Shown one piece after another: positions 26,212 to 35,543 of a stretch of 64,000 nt of DNA; the first letter of the stretch is position 1; each line of letters starts with the position of its first letter. The notes under the pieces were generated by a model. It was not told the DNA's origin and did not search any database. It worked only from the letters and a program-made list of their open reading frames with translations. Source of the stretch: Domibacillus tundrae. GTDB taxonomy: Bacteria > Bacillota > Bacilli > Bacillales > Domibacillaceae. The position numbers were made by a program, and so were the translations under genes. The stretch is taken from NCBI RefSeq assembly GCF_000970675.1, contig NZ_LAJA01000010.1, forward strand, positions 1 to 64,000, given 5' to 3'.

Positions 26212-26694
26212 ATGGAAAACGTGTTTCAAATTGTTGGCTATCAAAACAGCGGCAAAACGACATTAATGGAAAAACTAATTCGAGCTGCTGCGGAAAAAGG
26301 AATGCGCGTGGCAGCGATTAAGCACCACGGTCACGGCGGGGCGCCGGATGCAAAAGACAGCACACGTCATCAGCAGGCAGGTGCTGTTCTTGCCGGCGTG
26401 GAGGGAGAAGGCATTCTCCAGTTAAATATACAGCAGGACAACTGGCCGCTTGTTGAAATTATAAAACTGTACAGCTTTTTTCCGATCGACTGTATTTTTG
26501 TAGAAGGATATAAAAAGGAACCCTATCCGAAAGCAGTATTGATCCGAAACGAAGAAGACCTGCCGCTTTTAAAGCTTGAAAATATCCATTGTGTGATCAG
26601 CTGGATTCCGCTTTCTGATGTTCCTTATAAAACGTTTCAAGTGAAACATGAAGAAGAGTATATTCCATTCATTTTGAAAAAAACCACGCTTTAA
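26212..26694 (+). CDS. mobB: Molybdopterin-guanine dinucleotide biosynthesis protein MobB
   Basis: 160-residue GTPase-like adaptor. P-loop GYQNSGKTTLMEKL, then AAIKHHGHGG and DCIFVEGYKKEPYPK, all typical of MobB. GTGGAGGT precedes the ATG at 26212. It assists MobA in cofactor maturation. Confidence 0.9.
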   Translation: MENVFQIVGYQNSGKTTLMEKLIRAAAEKGMRVAAIKHHGHGGAPDAKDSTRHQQAGAVLAGVEGEGILQLNIQQDNWPLVEIIKLYSFFPIDCIFVEGYKKEPYPKAVLIRNEEDLPLLKLENIHCVISWIPLSDVPYKTFQVKHEEEYIPFILKKTTL

Positions 26695-26779
26695 TATAGC
26701 GCGGTCAAGGTTTAGGCAGTACAATTTCTTTTTTATTTGATTCGTTAAAAGATGGACGAAATATGCAAATTTCGACAAA

Positions 26780-26795
26780 TGTTTCACGTGAAACA
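26780..26795. promoter_or_regulatory. parS: parS site
   Basis: TGTTTCACGTGAAACA, an exact parS match, in the 157-base gap between mobB and the lipoprotein gene. Second perfect site in 13.6 kb. Confidence 0.9.
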
Positions 26796-26851
26796 ATGAA
26801 TAAATTTTGCTTTTTCAGGACATCCTTCTTTTGAAAAGGGGGATGGATGAA

Positions 26852-27322
26852 ATGTGGAAATGGCTGTTTGTCATCGTACTGCTTGCTGGGTGCATGGCGG
26901 ATGAAGCACCAGAAAACATGTCGGCACCGATTAATGAGCCACAAGAAGCAGCTCAAAATCCGGCGGAGCCGTTGCAGGTCATGAAAAAGGAAGAGACTGG
27001 ACAGTATTTGGCCGATTCAGCGGGTATGACGCTTTATTATTATACGAATGATAAAGAGGGAGTCTCTGCTTGTACGCATCACTGCCTGGAAGAATGGCCG
27101 CCATTTTATCTCGGGTCCAGTGATGTGCCGGAAGGATTCAGCAAGTCTGATTTCGGGGTGATCACACGAACGGACACGGGCGAAAAACAGTCCACATATA
27201 AAGGATATCCGCTTTACTATTTTTCACGTGATCAAATGGCTGGCCAAACGAACGGATACAGTGCAGATAATGAATGGTATACGGTAAATAATGCGATTGA
27301 GCGTATGGTGCAGGCAAAATAA
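26852..27322 (+). CDS. Secreted lipoprotein with two COG4315-type repeats
   Basis: 156 residues. Short signal WKWLFVIVLLAGC with lipobox LLAGC, so a membrane-anchored extracellular lipoprotein. Two repeats of the YxxDxxGxTLYYYTND / C-HHCLEEWPP kind follow, the second as YKGYPLYYFSRDQ...GYSADNEWYTV. Function of the family is unknown; some members sit with redox or cytochrome genes. ATG at 26852 is set by AAAGGGGG nine bases upstream. Confidence 0.8.
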   Translation: MWKWLFVIVLLAGCMADEAPENMSAPINEPQEAAQNPAEPLQVMKKEETGQYLADSAGMTLYYYTNDKEGVSACTHHCLEEWPPFYLGSSDVPEGFSKSDFGVITRTDTGEKQSTYKGYPLYYFSRDQMAGQTNGYSADNEWYTVNNAIERMVQAK

Positions 27323-27358
27323 AGAAAGGCTGTCCGGTTTATATGGACAGTCTTTCTT
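27322..27358. terminator. Terminator after the lipoprotein gene
   Basis: AGAAAGGCTGTCC pairs with GGACAGTCTTTCT around an 8-base loop. It overlaps the 3' end of the convergent GGDEF-EAL remnant. Confidence 0.7.
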
Positions 27359-28548
27359 CGATTTCTTCAGGGGAGAGTGGTTTGGCGTATAAATAACCTT
27401 GTGCTTCCGTGCAGTTCAACTCCATCAAAAGACGTGCTTGTTCTTTTGACTCTACTCCTTCCGCAATCACATTTAAATTTAAATTTCGGGCGAGATCAAT
27501 GATCGTTTTGACGATTGCCTGTCGATCTTGGGCTAAATCACGAACGAAGGACTGGTCAATTTTCAATTTGGTGATAGGGAACTTGCTTAAATAGCTGAGC
27601 GAGCTGTAGCCGGTGCCGAAATCATCAATACTGACATGGATGCCAATGCCGCGCAGACGGCTCAATACTTGCTAGGCATGGGATACGTCCGCCGTCATGC
27701 TTTTGGTAATTTCGATATCAAGCCATTCAGGTGCAAGGCCGGTCTGATCTAGAATCTGTTCGACCTGCTCGACAAAATTGAGCTGCATAAGTTGCCGAAG
27801 TGACACATTCACACTCATGCGGATCGGCGGCAATCCCGCTTCCTGCCACGCTTTATTTTGAGCACAGGCAGCTTCAAGCACCCAGGTGCCCATTGGAATA
27901 ATTAAGCCCGTTTCTTCCGCCAGTGGAATAAACTCAGCAGGAGAAATGAAGCCGATTTTTGGATGATTCCACCGAAGCAGCGCTTCAACACCGATCATTT
28001 TATTGGCCGCCATATTGATTTGAGGCTGGTAAACCAGGTGAAAATGCTGCTCCTCAACGGCGCGGTGCATTTCCCTCTCCAGCATCATTTTATTGCTCAT
28101 ATCACGGTGCAAATCGATCGTAAAAAACTGATAATTATTTTTGTCGCTTTCTTTGGCAAAATACATAGCGGCATCGGCATTTTGAAGCAGCGTTTTCATG
28201 TCTTTCCCATCATCAGGATATACGCTGATGCCGATGCTTGTACTAATGAAAATATCAAGGTTTTCAATGAGGAAAAAATGGTTCATTTCTTCACAAATTC
28301 GTTGAGCGATCGATCCGGCTTTTTCTTGCTTAATAGAAGGGAGTAGAATGGCGTATTCATCTCCGCCCAGTCTTGCCGCGATATCGGTCTGACGAAGGCA
28401 TTTCTGAAGCCGGTCCGCTACTTTCATTAACAATAGGTCACCATTGTTATGGCCAAGCGTATCATTGACGTTTTTAAACCGGTCTAAATCCAGAAACATA
28501 ACCGCGAACGATTCTTTTTTTCTGAAGCACGGTCTAATTCATTTTTTT
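27339..28548 (-). pseudogene. Broken GGDEF-EAL cyclic di-GMP protein
   Basis: Minus-strand reading gives ELDRASE, a one-base shift in an A-run near 28520, then KESFAVMFLDLDRFKNVND, LGGDEYAILLP (active-site GGDEF core) and EALLRW, followed by SIDDFGTGYSSLSYL of the EAL domain. A TAG stop at 27669-27671 interrupts the EAL domain just before QVLSRLRGIGIHVS. The start of the GGDEF domain and any sensor region upstream are gone. The catalytic signatures survive, so decay looks recent. An internal restart at 28499 has no ribosome binding site. Confidence 0.85.
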
Positions 28549-28653
28549 ACAATAAAGATTCGTGTGAACAAATTATTTTCCTTCGCTAAAATCTGTGTTT
28601 TTTGGGCTAAAACGGGTATATAGTACATAATATATAAAATCGGAGGGATCGAT

Positions 28654-28923
28654 ATGGGATGGAAATATTGGAAGGTGGTTTTACGGTATGGTCATGTAGG
28701 TAAGCGGAATGAGATTAGTGTGGCACGCTATTTGGTAACAGAGGCACACTATACACCAGTGGTGGTTATGGATCAGGCGGCAGATATGCCGGGTGTGAAG
28801 CATAATGGCGTTACGTCAGTGAAAGAAATTGCCCGAGCTGAATTTATAGAAGGAAAGCGGCTTGAACAGGAAAATTTCTTTCTTCAAAAAATGAAAGCGT
28901 TTCATAACGAGCGCCCAGCATAA
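28654..28923 (+). CDS. Small conserved hypothetical protein
   Basis: 89 residues, basic, no membrane segment; opens MGWKYWKVVLRYGHVGKRNE and ends in a helical stretch. GGAGGG six bases before the ATG makes expression likely. Not recognised as a named family; similar short proteins occur in Bacillaceae from memory. Confidence 0.6.
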   Translation: MGWKYWKVVLRYGHVGKRNEISVARYLVTEAHYTPVVVMDQAADMPGVKHNGVTSVKEIARAEFIEGKRLEQENFFLQKMKAFHNERPA

Positions 28924-28997
28924 AAAAGTGGCTTCTTCTGCCTTTCGTTGGCATTTGGGGCCTTTTTCTTTTATGCTTAATTTATGGGGTGAGCAGA

Positions 28998-29921
28998 ATG
29001 GGGCATGTAACAGTTGTTGGAAGCTACGTTGTGGATTTGATGAGTCGGACGCCGCATTTGCCGGTGCCAGGCGAAACAGTTTTGGGCGGGCCTTTTCAAA
29101 TGGGACCCGGCGGTAAAGGGGGCAATCAAGCTACAGCCGCGGCTAGAAGCGGGTCAGACGTTACATTTATAACAAAAATTGGCCTTGATGTTTTCGGCGA
29201 GGAAGCGATGCGGCACTTTGAACGGGAAGGATTTGACGTTCGATTTGTACAAAGAAGTGAAACAGAAGCGACGGGGACAGCCCTTATTGCGGTCGATGAT
29301 TGTGGTGAAAACGATATTGTCATAGCGCCAGGTGCATGTGGAACGATGAAACGTTTAGATGTGATAGATGCTGAGACTGCCATTAAAAAGGCGGATATTT
29401 TGCTGCTCCAGCTAGAAATCAGCTTAGAAGCAATTGAAACGGCGATCGGGCAGGCTTCTATTCATCATGTGCCGGTGCTGCTGAACCCGGCGCCGTACTT
29501 GCTATTCCCTTCTGAGTGGCTTCCGCACGTTACATATTTGACGCCGAATGAAACAGAAGCCCGGGGATTGACTGGCATCGATGTAGTAGATGAACTGTCT
29601 GCACAAAAAGCAGCGAACTTTTTGCATGAAAAAGGGGTAAAGATTGTCATCATTACACTCGGGGAAAAGGGAGTATATTTATCGGATGGCACCAGTCATG
29701 GAAAACTTATTGAAGGGTTCTCGGTAAAAACAGTGGATACGACAGGAGCCGGTGATGCGTTTAACGGCGGGTTTGCTCATGCTCTCAGCAGCGGTATGCC
29801 AGTCGAAGAAGCCGTTCAGTTTGGACAGGCGGTTGCGGCGCTTTCAGTAACGAAAACAGGCACAGCTGCTTCCATGCCTTCTATCGAAGAAATAAAATCG
29901 TTTTTAAAAAGTCATCTTTAG
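28998..29921 (+). CDS. rbsK: Ribokinase (PfkB family)
   Basis: 307 residues. N-terminal GPGGKGGNQATAAAR is the ribokinase sugar-binding signature and DTTGAGDAFNGGFAHAL the C-terminal PfkB motif with the catalytic aspartate. It phosphorylates ribose or a related sugar at O5. ATG at 28998 follows GGGGTGAG. No rbsDACB transporter genes are adjacent; EIIA-Glc follows after 31 bases, so a different sugar is possible. Confidence 0.82.
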   Translation: MGHVTVVGSYVVDLMSRTPHLPVPGETVLGGPFQMGPGGKGGNQATAAARSGSDVTFITKIGLDVFGEEAMRHFEREGFDVRFVQRSETEATGTALIAVDDCGENDIVIAPGACGTMKRLDVIDAETAIKKADILLLQLEISLEAIETAIGQASIHHVPVLLNPAPYLLFPSEWLPHVTYLTPNETEARGLTGIDVVDELSAQKAANFLHEKGVKIVIITLGEKGVYLSDGTSHGKLIEGFSVKTVDTTGAGDAFNGGFAHALSSGMPVEEAVQFGQAVAALSVTKTGTAASMPSIEEIKSFLKSHL

Positions 29922-29952
29922 GGAATAAAAAGAAAAAAGGAGTGAATAATTT

Positions 29953-30474
29953 ATGGGATTTTTAAATAAGCTGTTTGGTGGTAAAGAAGAGAGCGGTTCA
30001 ACACAAAATGTCTCTGAAGTAGTGCTTGTATCGCCAATGACCGGTGACGTGGTTGGATTAACAGAAGTACCCGATCCAGTCTTTTCTCAAAAGATGATGG
30101 GCGATGGCATAGCGGTTAACCCATCAGAAGGAAAAGTCGTTGCACCAGCTGATGCGAAAGTGCTGAATGTTTTTCCAACAAAGCATGCGATCGGTCTTGA
30201 GGCGGCTGGCGGGCTTGAAATTTTAATTCACGTCGGTCTCGATACAGTGAATATGAAAGGTGAAGGATTTGATGTGCAGGTTTCTGAGGGCGATCATGTG
30301 AAAAAAGGCGACGTGCTGCTTACGTACAGCCTTGAACTCGTCCGTGAAAAAGCAGCCAGCATCATCACGCCGATGATTATTTCAAATAGCGACATCGTGC
30401 AGAACATGGACAAACATGAAAATGTCTCAGCAGTTGCCGGCGAAACACCGGTGCTGACAGTAAAATTAAAATAA
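29953..30474 (+). CDS. crr: Stand-alone PTS glucose-type EIIA
   Basis: 173 residues of the EIIA-Glc/Crr family. The phosphorylated histidine is H93 in EILIHVGLDTVNMKGEGF and the supporting histidine H78 in TKHAIG. It accepts phosphate from HPr and passes it to EIIB domains of EIICB proteins encoded elsewhere. AAAAAGGAG precedes the ATG. Likely co-transcribed with the ribokinase. Confidence 0.88.
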   Translation: MGFLNKLFGGKEESGSTQNVSEVVLVSPMTGDVVGLTEVPDPVFSQKMMGDGIAVNPSEGKVVAPADAKVLNVFPTKHAIGLEAAGGLEILIHVGLDTVNMKGEGFDVQVSEGDHVKKGDVLLTYSLELVREKAASIITPMIISNSDIVQNMDKHENVSAVAGETPVLTVKLK

Positions 30475-30479
30475 AAAAA

Positions 30480-30510
30480 GAAGTCCCGGCTGCCGGGACT
30501 TCCTTTTTTG
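30480..30510 (+). terminator. Terminator after EIIA-Glc
   Basis: GAAGTCCCGG pairs with CCGGGACTTC across a 3-base loop and is followed by CTTTTTT. Confidence 0.9.
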
Positions 30511-30539
30511 TTGTTTACATAGCGGGAAAGTTCGCCCGA

Positions 30540-31520
30540 CTAAACCGTCTGGGCCGTCGCAACGCCTTCATGATTCGCATCGTGCGGACCTAATATATGT
30601 CCAGCGAGCGCGTACAAAATAATCGTGGATGATAAATGGGCAGAAAACTGCGATGGGTCTTGCTGCGGATACACTTCCACAAAGTCCATGCCGATAATGC
30701 CCTGCTTGGCAATCTCGTGCACAAGCGTTAACAGCTCATATGATGTCAGTCCATTCCCATCAACTGGTCCGCCTGGATTAAACGCGTAATCAAGAACGTC
30801 GCTGCAAATGCTTAAATACACACAGTCAACATATTTGGAGGCCATTTCATGCAGTTTACGGCCAAGTGCTTTTAAATCTTGATGCTCCCGAATATCATTG
30901 ACCGTCACTGTTACTGCACCGGCATCGCGCGCGTTCCGACCGCTTTCCGGTTTGTTGCGGGGACCGTGGATACCAGCGTGGATAATGCTTTCATTCCGAA
31001 CACCCTCCTGCTCATAAAGCCGCATAAACGGGCTGCATCGCGCATACGGGTCGCCGTCATGAGACGGCAGGTTGTCATAGTGGGCATCTAAATGAATGAT
31101 GCCGACTTTTTTTCCTTGATTCGTTAACGATTTTACAATCGGAAAGGTCACACCATGGTCACCGCCCAGTCCGATTAAAAATTTGCCGCTTTTCCAAAGA
31201 GGATCGGTGAAATTTGTAATCCGGTCCATCGTCTCTTCTACATCTGCCGGCACAACATCGACGTCGCCAATATCGCCAAGCTTCAAATGTTCAAATACAT
31301 CGATATGGTCTAGCTCCGGCAAATAGCCGCTGTAGCGTCCTGAACTTAAACGCATCACCTTTGGACCAAGTTCACACCCCGTGTAATGGCCCCATGTCAC
31401 AGCGCCTTCCCACGGCACACCATAAACAACAGCGTCAACTTCATCCAAACGATCCTTGTTCACTAAATTTTTTGCCCCTAAAAAACATGGCGTATTTCCA
31501 TAAATCATTTCAGTCATCAA
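30540..31520 (-). CDS. Ureohydrolase (agmatinase/arginase superfamily) with altered metal motif
   Basis: 326 residues. Metal motifs are GLGGDHGVTFP (D121, H122) and IIHLDAHYDN (D145, H147, D149), as in agmatinases. The third motif, normally SxDxDxxDP, reads SICSDVLDYAF: position 239 is Cys in place of the usual Asp ligand, D241 is kept and the following Pro is Tyr. The enzyme may bind a different metal set or act on another guanidino compound (agmatine, guanidinobutyrate, guanidine and formimidoylglutamate are family substrates). ATG near 31520, AAAGGATTG upstream. Monocistronic. Confidence 0.82.
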   Translation of the reverse strand: MMTEMIYGNTPCFLGAKNLVNKDRLDEVDAVVYGVPWEGAVTWGHYTGCELGPKVMRLSSGRYSGYLPELDHIDVFEHLKLGDIGDVDVVPADVEETMDRITNFTDPLWKSGKFLIGLGGDHGVTFPIVKSLTNQGKKVGIIHLDAHYDNLPSHDGDPYARCSPFMRLYEQEGVRNESIIHAGIHGPRNKPESGRNARDAGAVTVTVNDIREHQDLKALGRKLHEMASKYVDCVYLSICSDVLDYAFNPGGPVDGNGLTSYELLTLVHEIAKQGIIGMDFVEVYPQQDPSQFSAHLSSTIILYALAGHILGPHDANHEGVATAQTV

Positions 31521-31628
31521 AACAATCCTTTCATTAGAGAGATTGCTTTTCCTTTTCCCTAACGAAAAGGAAGAAAACCGGGAATTTGAAAATGGGCGGT
31601 GGTAAAATGAAAAGAAGAGGTGATGATG

Positions 31629-32231
31629 ATGAAGCTATTATTTCAAATTTTTCTGACCTTTTTTAAACTATCACCAATTACATTTGGCGGCGGCTATGCG
31701 ATGATCCCGGTTATTCAGCGGGAAGTCGTTGAGGAAAAGCGCTGGCTTGAGGAAGAAGAAGTGACCGACTTATTTGCGCTGGCCGGTTCCATTCCGGGCG
31801 CGATCGCGATTAACGCGGCCACGTTTATCGGCTACCGGATCGCAGGGATCACCGGGGCCATTGCTGCTACAATCGGTGTCATGATTCCGACGTTTTTTAT
31901 CGTGGTTGCGCTCAGCATTTTTTATGTCTTTTTCAGCGGGCATCCGAAAGTGGAAGCGGCATTTGAAGGCATCCGCCCCGCGGTTGTGGCGCTCATTGTG
32001 TTCGCGGCGTTCAAAATGCGCAAAAGCGCGGTTGTAGACAAAACGACATTCGCTGTTGCGGCAGCTGCTTTCATGTTGCTCCTGTTTTTTCGTTTTCACC
32101 CTGTTTTCGTTATCGCGTTAGGCGCGGTGTCCGGTATCCTGCTTATCGGCATTAAAGACCGGCTAGGCATCGAAACGGCAGTGGATGACCATGAACAGCA
32201 GATTGAGTATTTCATGGGGGCGGATATCTAA
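31629..32231 (+). CDS. Chromate transporter, first half-size subunit
   Basis: 200 residues with about six membrane segments. FKLSPITFGGGYAMIPVI and FALAGSIPGAIAINAATFIGY are the ChrA half-domain signatures. It pairs with the next gene, as B. subtilis ChrA/ChrB (YwrB/YwrA) do, to export chromate. Several ATG codons follow each other; the one at 31629 is eight bases after GAGG. Stop TAA overlaps the next ATG by one base. Confidence 0.85.
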   Translation: MKLLFQIFLTFFKLSPITFGGGYAMIPVIQREVVEEKRWLEEEEVTDLFALAGSIPGAIAINAATFIGYRIAGITGAIAATIGVMIPTFFIVVALSIFYVFFSGHPKVEAAFEGIRPAVVALIVFAAFKMRKSAVVDKTTFAVAAAAFMLLLFFRFHPVFVIALGAVSGILLIGIKDRLGIETAVDDHEQQIEYFMGADI

Positions 32232-32767
32232 TGCTCTGGCTGTTATTTAAGACTTTTTTTCTCACTGGCCTCGTTTCATTTGGCGGCGGTTACGCCATTA
32301 TTCCCGTTATTGAAACGGAAGTTGTCTGGCAGGGCTGGATGACAACGCAGAAATTTACTGACATTGTTGCGATTGCCGGCATGTCACCTGGACCGATTGC
32401 GACAAATACCGCCGTCTTCACCGGCTATCAAATGGCAGGCTGGGCGGGAGCGGCAATATCTGCTCTTGCGATGGTCCTTCCATCACTTATTCTTGTGTTA
32501 ATCGTCGCCTCATTTTTTAACCGTTTGAATCACAACCGTGTCATGAAATCTATTTTTTATGGTTTGCGCCCTGTTGTCATTGCACTTATTCTTTTTGCGT
32601 CCGTAAAATTCGCGCTGTCAACCGGCATGGCAGCGGAAGTAAACTTGCATGTGGCGAGTTTAACGGGAATTTTTATCGTGTCTCTTTATTCATTAGTGAA
32701 AAGAGGGACACATCCGGCGTATGTCATTGCCATGGCTGGACTTGTGGGGATGGCGTTTTATTCATAA
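32231..32767 (+). CDS. Chromate transporter, second half-size subunit
   Basis: 178 residues, six membrane segments, with the same signatures in the second half-domain (LVSFGGGYAIIPVI; AIAGMSPGPIATNTAVFTGY). Translational coupling through TAATG ensures equal amounts of the two halves, which insert with opposite topology in characterised pairs. Confidence 0.85.
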   Translation: MLWLLFKTFFLTGLVSFGGGYAIIPVIETEVVWQGWMTTQKFTDIVAIAGMSPGPIATNTAVFTGYQMAGWAGAAISALAMVLPSLILVLIVASFFNRLNHNRVMKSIFYGLRPVVIALILFASVKFALSTGMAAEVNLHVASLTGIFIVSLYSLVKRGTHPAYVIAMAGLVGMAFYS

Positions 32768-32778
32768 CTATCTTTCTC

Positions 32779-32845
32779 GAGCCGGATTCCGTGGCTGTGG
32801 TTTTGGATTCCAGCTAGATAGAATCCGACTCTCATTTTATTTTTG
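32779..32845 (+). terminator. Imperfect hairpin after the chromate transporter genes
   Basis: GAGCCGGATTC (32779-32789) pairs with GAATCCGACTC (32821-32831) with one mismatch across a long loop, followed by T-rich sequence. Confidence 0.45.
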
Positions 32846-32983
32846 GTTCTTTTTGATTAAGAGTAAGAATAAAATAAAGACTTTGGGCATTTAATCGTTA
32901 AAACCCAAAATAGTTTGTTGAATGAAAAAATCATGGTACTTTTAAAAAGAGAAAATAAAAGGTAATGGAAAGAAGGGGAATTA

Positions 32984-34039
32984 GTGGAAATAGGTATAAG
33001 CACATTTGTGGAAACGACGCCTGATGTGGAAACAGGCGAAGTCGTCAGCCATGCACAGCGGCTGCGTGAAGTGGTAGAAGAAATTATTTTGGCAGATGAA
33101 GTAGGGCTTGATGTGTTTGGCGTGGGTGAACATCACCGCAGTGACTATGCGGCGTCTTCTCCAGCAGTCGTGCTGGCCGCGGCGGCAACACAGACAAAGC
33201 GCATTCGGCTGACGAGTGCGGTGACAGTGCTATCCTCAGCTGATCCAGTGCGGGTGTTCCAGGATTTTGCGACACTCGATGCCCTATCAAACGGCCGTGC
33301 GGAAATTATGGCGGGACGCGGATCGTTTATTGAGTCCTTTCCGCTCTTCGGCTATGATCTGCAAGATTATAATGAGCTGTTTGAAGAAAAGCTGGATTTA
33401 TTATTGAAAATTAGAGAATCCGAAAAAGTGACGTGGCAAGGTAAGCACCGTGCGTCCATCAACCATTTGGGCGTATATCCGCGTCCGGTGCAGGACCCGC
33501 TTCCTGTCTGGGTCGGCAGCGGTGGCAATCAGGAATCTGTTATTCGTGCTGGTCTGCTTGGTTTGCCGCTAGTGCTGGCGATTATCGGCGGCAGTCCGGT
33601 ACAGTTTGCTCCGCTTGTAGAGCTTTATAAAAAAGCCGCGGTTCACGCGGGGCATGATCCAGAAACACTGCCGGTTGCATCACATTCACATGGGTTTATT
33701 GCGGAAAACACGGAGCTTGCGGCGGATCAGTTTTTCCCGTCTACACAAGCTGTCATGAACAACCTTGGACGAGAGCGTGGATGGGGGCCATACAACCGGT
33801 CGAGCTTTGATGCGGCCCGCAGCTTTGAAGGTGCGTTATACGTTGGAGATCCGAAAACAGTCGCCCAAAAAATTATTCATCTTCGTAAACATGTCGGTGT
33901 TACCCGTTTTATGCTTCACGTCCCGGTTGGCACGATGCCGCATGATCTCGTGATGAAAGCCATTGAACTGTTAGGCAAAGAAGTAGCACCGATCGTACGA
34001 GAAGAAGTGGCCAAATGGGAAGCAGAAGAAAAGCAATAA
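32984..34039 (+). CDS. LLM-class (luciferase-like) flavin-dependent oxidoreductase
   Basis: 351-residue TIM-barrel flavoprotein using reduced FMN or F420-like flavin. [33 protein letters not shown] and [20 protein letters not shown] are bacterial luciferase family motifs. The start is a GTG with AAGGGGAA seven bases upstream. Thirty bases separate it from lacX-like gene. Substrate unknown. Confidence 0.85.
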   Translation: MEIGISTFVETTPDVETGEVVSHAQRLREVVEEIILADEVGLDVFGVGEHHRSDYAASSPAVVLAAAATQTKRIRLTSAVTVLSSADPVRVFQDFATLDALSNGRAEIMAGRGSFIESFPLFGYDLQDYNELFEEKLDLLLKIRESEKVTWQGKHRASINHLGVYPRPVQDPLPVWVGSGGNQESVIRAGLLGLPLVLAIIGGSPVQFAPLVELYKKAAVHAGHDPETLPVASHSHGFIAENTELAADQFFPSTQAVMNNLGRERGWGPYNRSSFDAARSFEGALYVGDPKTVAQKIIHLRKHVGVTRFMLHVPVGTMPHDLVMKAIELLGKEVAPIVREEVAKWEAEEKQ

Positions 34040-34068
34040 TATTTTAGGGATAGGAAAGGAGTTTATCG

Positions 34069-34947
34069 ATGATCATTCTTGAAAATGAAGAACTAAAAGT
34101 CAGCATTGCCACGTCCGGTGCGGAGTTGCGGGAGGTCATAGGCAAAAAAACAGGGCTGCGTTATATGTGGAACGGCGACAGCACCTATTGGGGCCGCGTT
34201 TCACCGGTGCTGTTTCCTATTGTCGGCCGGCTGAAGAAAGATCAGTATAAGTTAAATGGAAAGTCCTATCACCTATCACAGCACGGTTTTCTGCGCGATG
34301 TAGAGTTTTCTGTACAGGAGCAGGATGCAGATCACGTTTCTTTTGTTTTCGAATCATCGGACGCTTTTTTAGATGTTTATCCATACCGGTTTCAAGCCGT
34401 TATTCATTATACGCTGAACGAACAATCAGTAAATGTCCGCTGGGAAATTCACAATATGCAGGGTGAAACGATGTATTTTTCCATTGGTGCCCATCCCGCT
34501 TTTAACGTGCCGCTCACAAGTGAGGACAAAGCGGCAGACTACACACTCAATTTTACAAAGGCACCGGGCAAGCGGGTGACGCAATATGAACTGGTCGAAT
34601 CATTAGTGAAAGAAAAAGAATCCGTCGAAAGCATTGAGCCGATTTCTATTCAGGCATCCTTGTTCAAAAATGATGCGTTTATTTACAGCCACATCGATCG
34701 TGTTTCGCTTACTTCTAATCAAACCGGTCACGGCGTTGATGTTGATTTAACTGGTTTTCCATTTGTCGGCATTTGGTCAAGCTACAATCAATCACAAGGC
34801 ACGATGGCTCCCTTTGTCTGCATTGAACCGTGGTACGGCATTGCCGACACGGTGGACACGACTGGAAAACTAGATGAAAAAATGGGTGTAAACAAGCTTG
34901 AAAAAGGCGGCCGTTTTGAAGCAGACTATACAATTACATTTATCTAA
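34069..34947 (+). CDS. Aldose 1-epimerase family protein, LacX type
   Basis: 292 residues, beta-sandwich galactose mutarotase fold. Likely catalytic residues lie in LSQHGFLRD (His), SIGAHPAFN (His) and CIEPWYGIAD (Glu). LacX-type members may interconvert anomers of hexoses or hexose phosphates. GGAAAGGAG precedes the ATG. Confidence 0.85.
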   Translation: MIILENEELKVSIATSGAELREVIGKKTGLRYMWNGDSTYWGRVSPVLFPIVGRLKKDQYKLNGKSYHLSQHGFLRDVEFSVQEQDADHVSFVFESSDAFLDVYPYRFQAVIHYTLNEQSVNVRWEIHNMQGETMYFSIGAHPAFNVPLTSEDKAADYTLNFTKAPGKRVTQYELVESLVKEKESVESIEPISIQASLFKNDAFIYSHIDRVSLTSNQTGHGVDVDLTGFPFVGIWSSYNQSQGTMAPFVCIEPWYGIADTVDTTGKLDEKMGVNKLEKGGRFEADYTITFI

Positions 34948-34953
34948 AAGCAA

Positions 34954-34998
34954 AAAAACTGTCTGGTCAGTCTGTTAAAGACGGCCGGACAGTTTGAA
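34954..34998 (+). terminator. Terminator after lacX-like gene
   Basis: AAACTGTCTGG (34956-34966) pairs with CCGGACAGTTT (34985-34995). Confidence 0.65.
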
Positions 34999-35021
34999 AA
35001 ATTTCCTGAATGTATTGCTAA

Positions 35022-35068
35022 AAGAAAAGCGGGGATGTTTCAATTAACTTGAGACAACCCCGCTTTTT
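35022..35068 (-). terminator. Terminator of tlp
   Basis: AAAAGCGGGG pairs with CCCCGCTTTT, with GTTTCAA/TTGAGAC extending the stem inside. On the minus strand it lies 17 bases past the tlp stop and is followed by T-rich sequence; it also faces the lacX-like gene. Confidence 0.8.
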
Positions 35069-35084
35069 ATGATTTTGGACTACA

Positions 35085-35309
35085 TTATTTTTTCCGCGCT
35101 GCGGCTTCATCCCGAATTTCGCTGCGCATACCTTCAATACTTTCTTCACGGCGGGCATTTTTCGCTTTAATGGCCGCGCGTTCTTTCTCATTTGCAAAAC
35201 CCATCGTTTCCTCGGCTGCTTCAATGTTTCCAATCGTGTTTTGTACCATATCTTTCAGCTTTTCAACGTTGTCAGAACGATCATCTGGTTTCGGGCGTTG
35301 ATGTGACAT
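35085..35309 (-). CDS. tlp: Small acid-soluble spore protein Tlp
   Basis: 74 residues. [20 protein letters not shown] and [19 protein letters not shown] are close to B. subtilis Tlp. Tlp is a minor spore-core protein made in the forespore. ATG at 35309 has AAAGGAGG; an upstream ATG at 35360 would add a non-homologous leader. Confidence 0.9.
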   Translation of the reverse strand: MSHQRPKPDDRSDNVEKLKDMVQNTIGNIEAAEETMGFANEKERAAIKAKNARREESIEGMRSEIRDEAAARKK

Positions 35310-35543
35310 GAAGAGATCCTCCTTTATCATTTTCAGGCAGTACAGCAATAGAATCCCCATTTAACAGCTGTTTATTCTAAATAAGGAGCGCTCCTTTTCA
35401 CAGTCAATAGCAACGCCACAATAATAATGTGTGGATTTTTTTTGACAAAACAACAACAAAGACTTATTTAAGTTTCGTGGTGTATAATAGTTGTGTCGTA
35501 TATAATGAAAAAGAGGAACGATATATGAAACGGAGGCACTTTC

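Noticed and set aside
26633-26648. CGTTTCAAGTGAAACA as a further parS
   Set aside because: Two mismatches including the centre, and it lies inside the mobB coding sequence.
26569-26796. Minus-strand open frame starting MFHVKH near the second parS
   Set aside because: The opening residues are just the translation of the parS palindrome, there is no ribosome binding site, and it overlaps mobB.
35442-35447. TTGACA as the -35 of pgl
   Set aside because: The nearest TATAAT is 35 bases away, much too far for one promoter.
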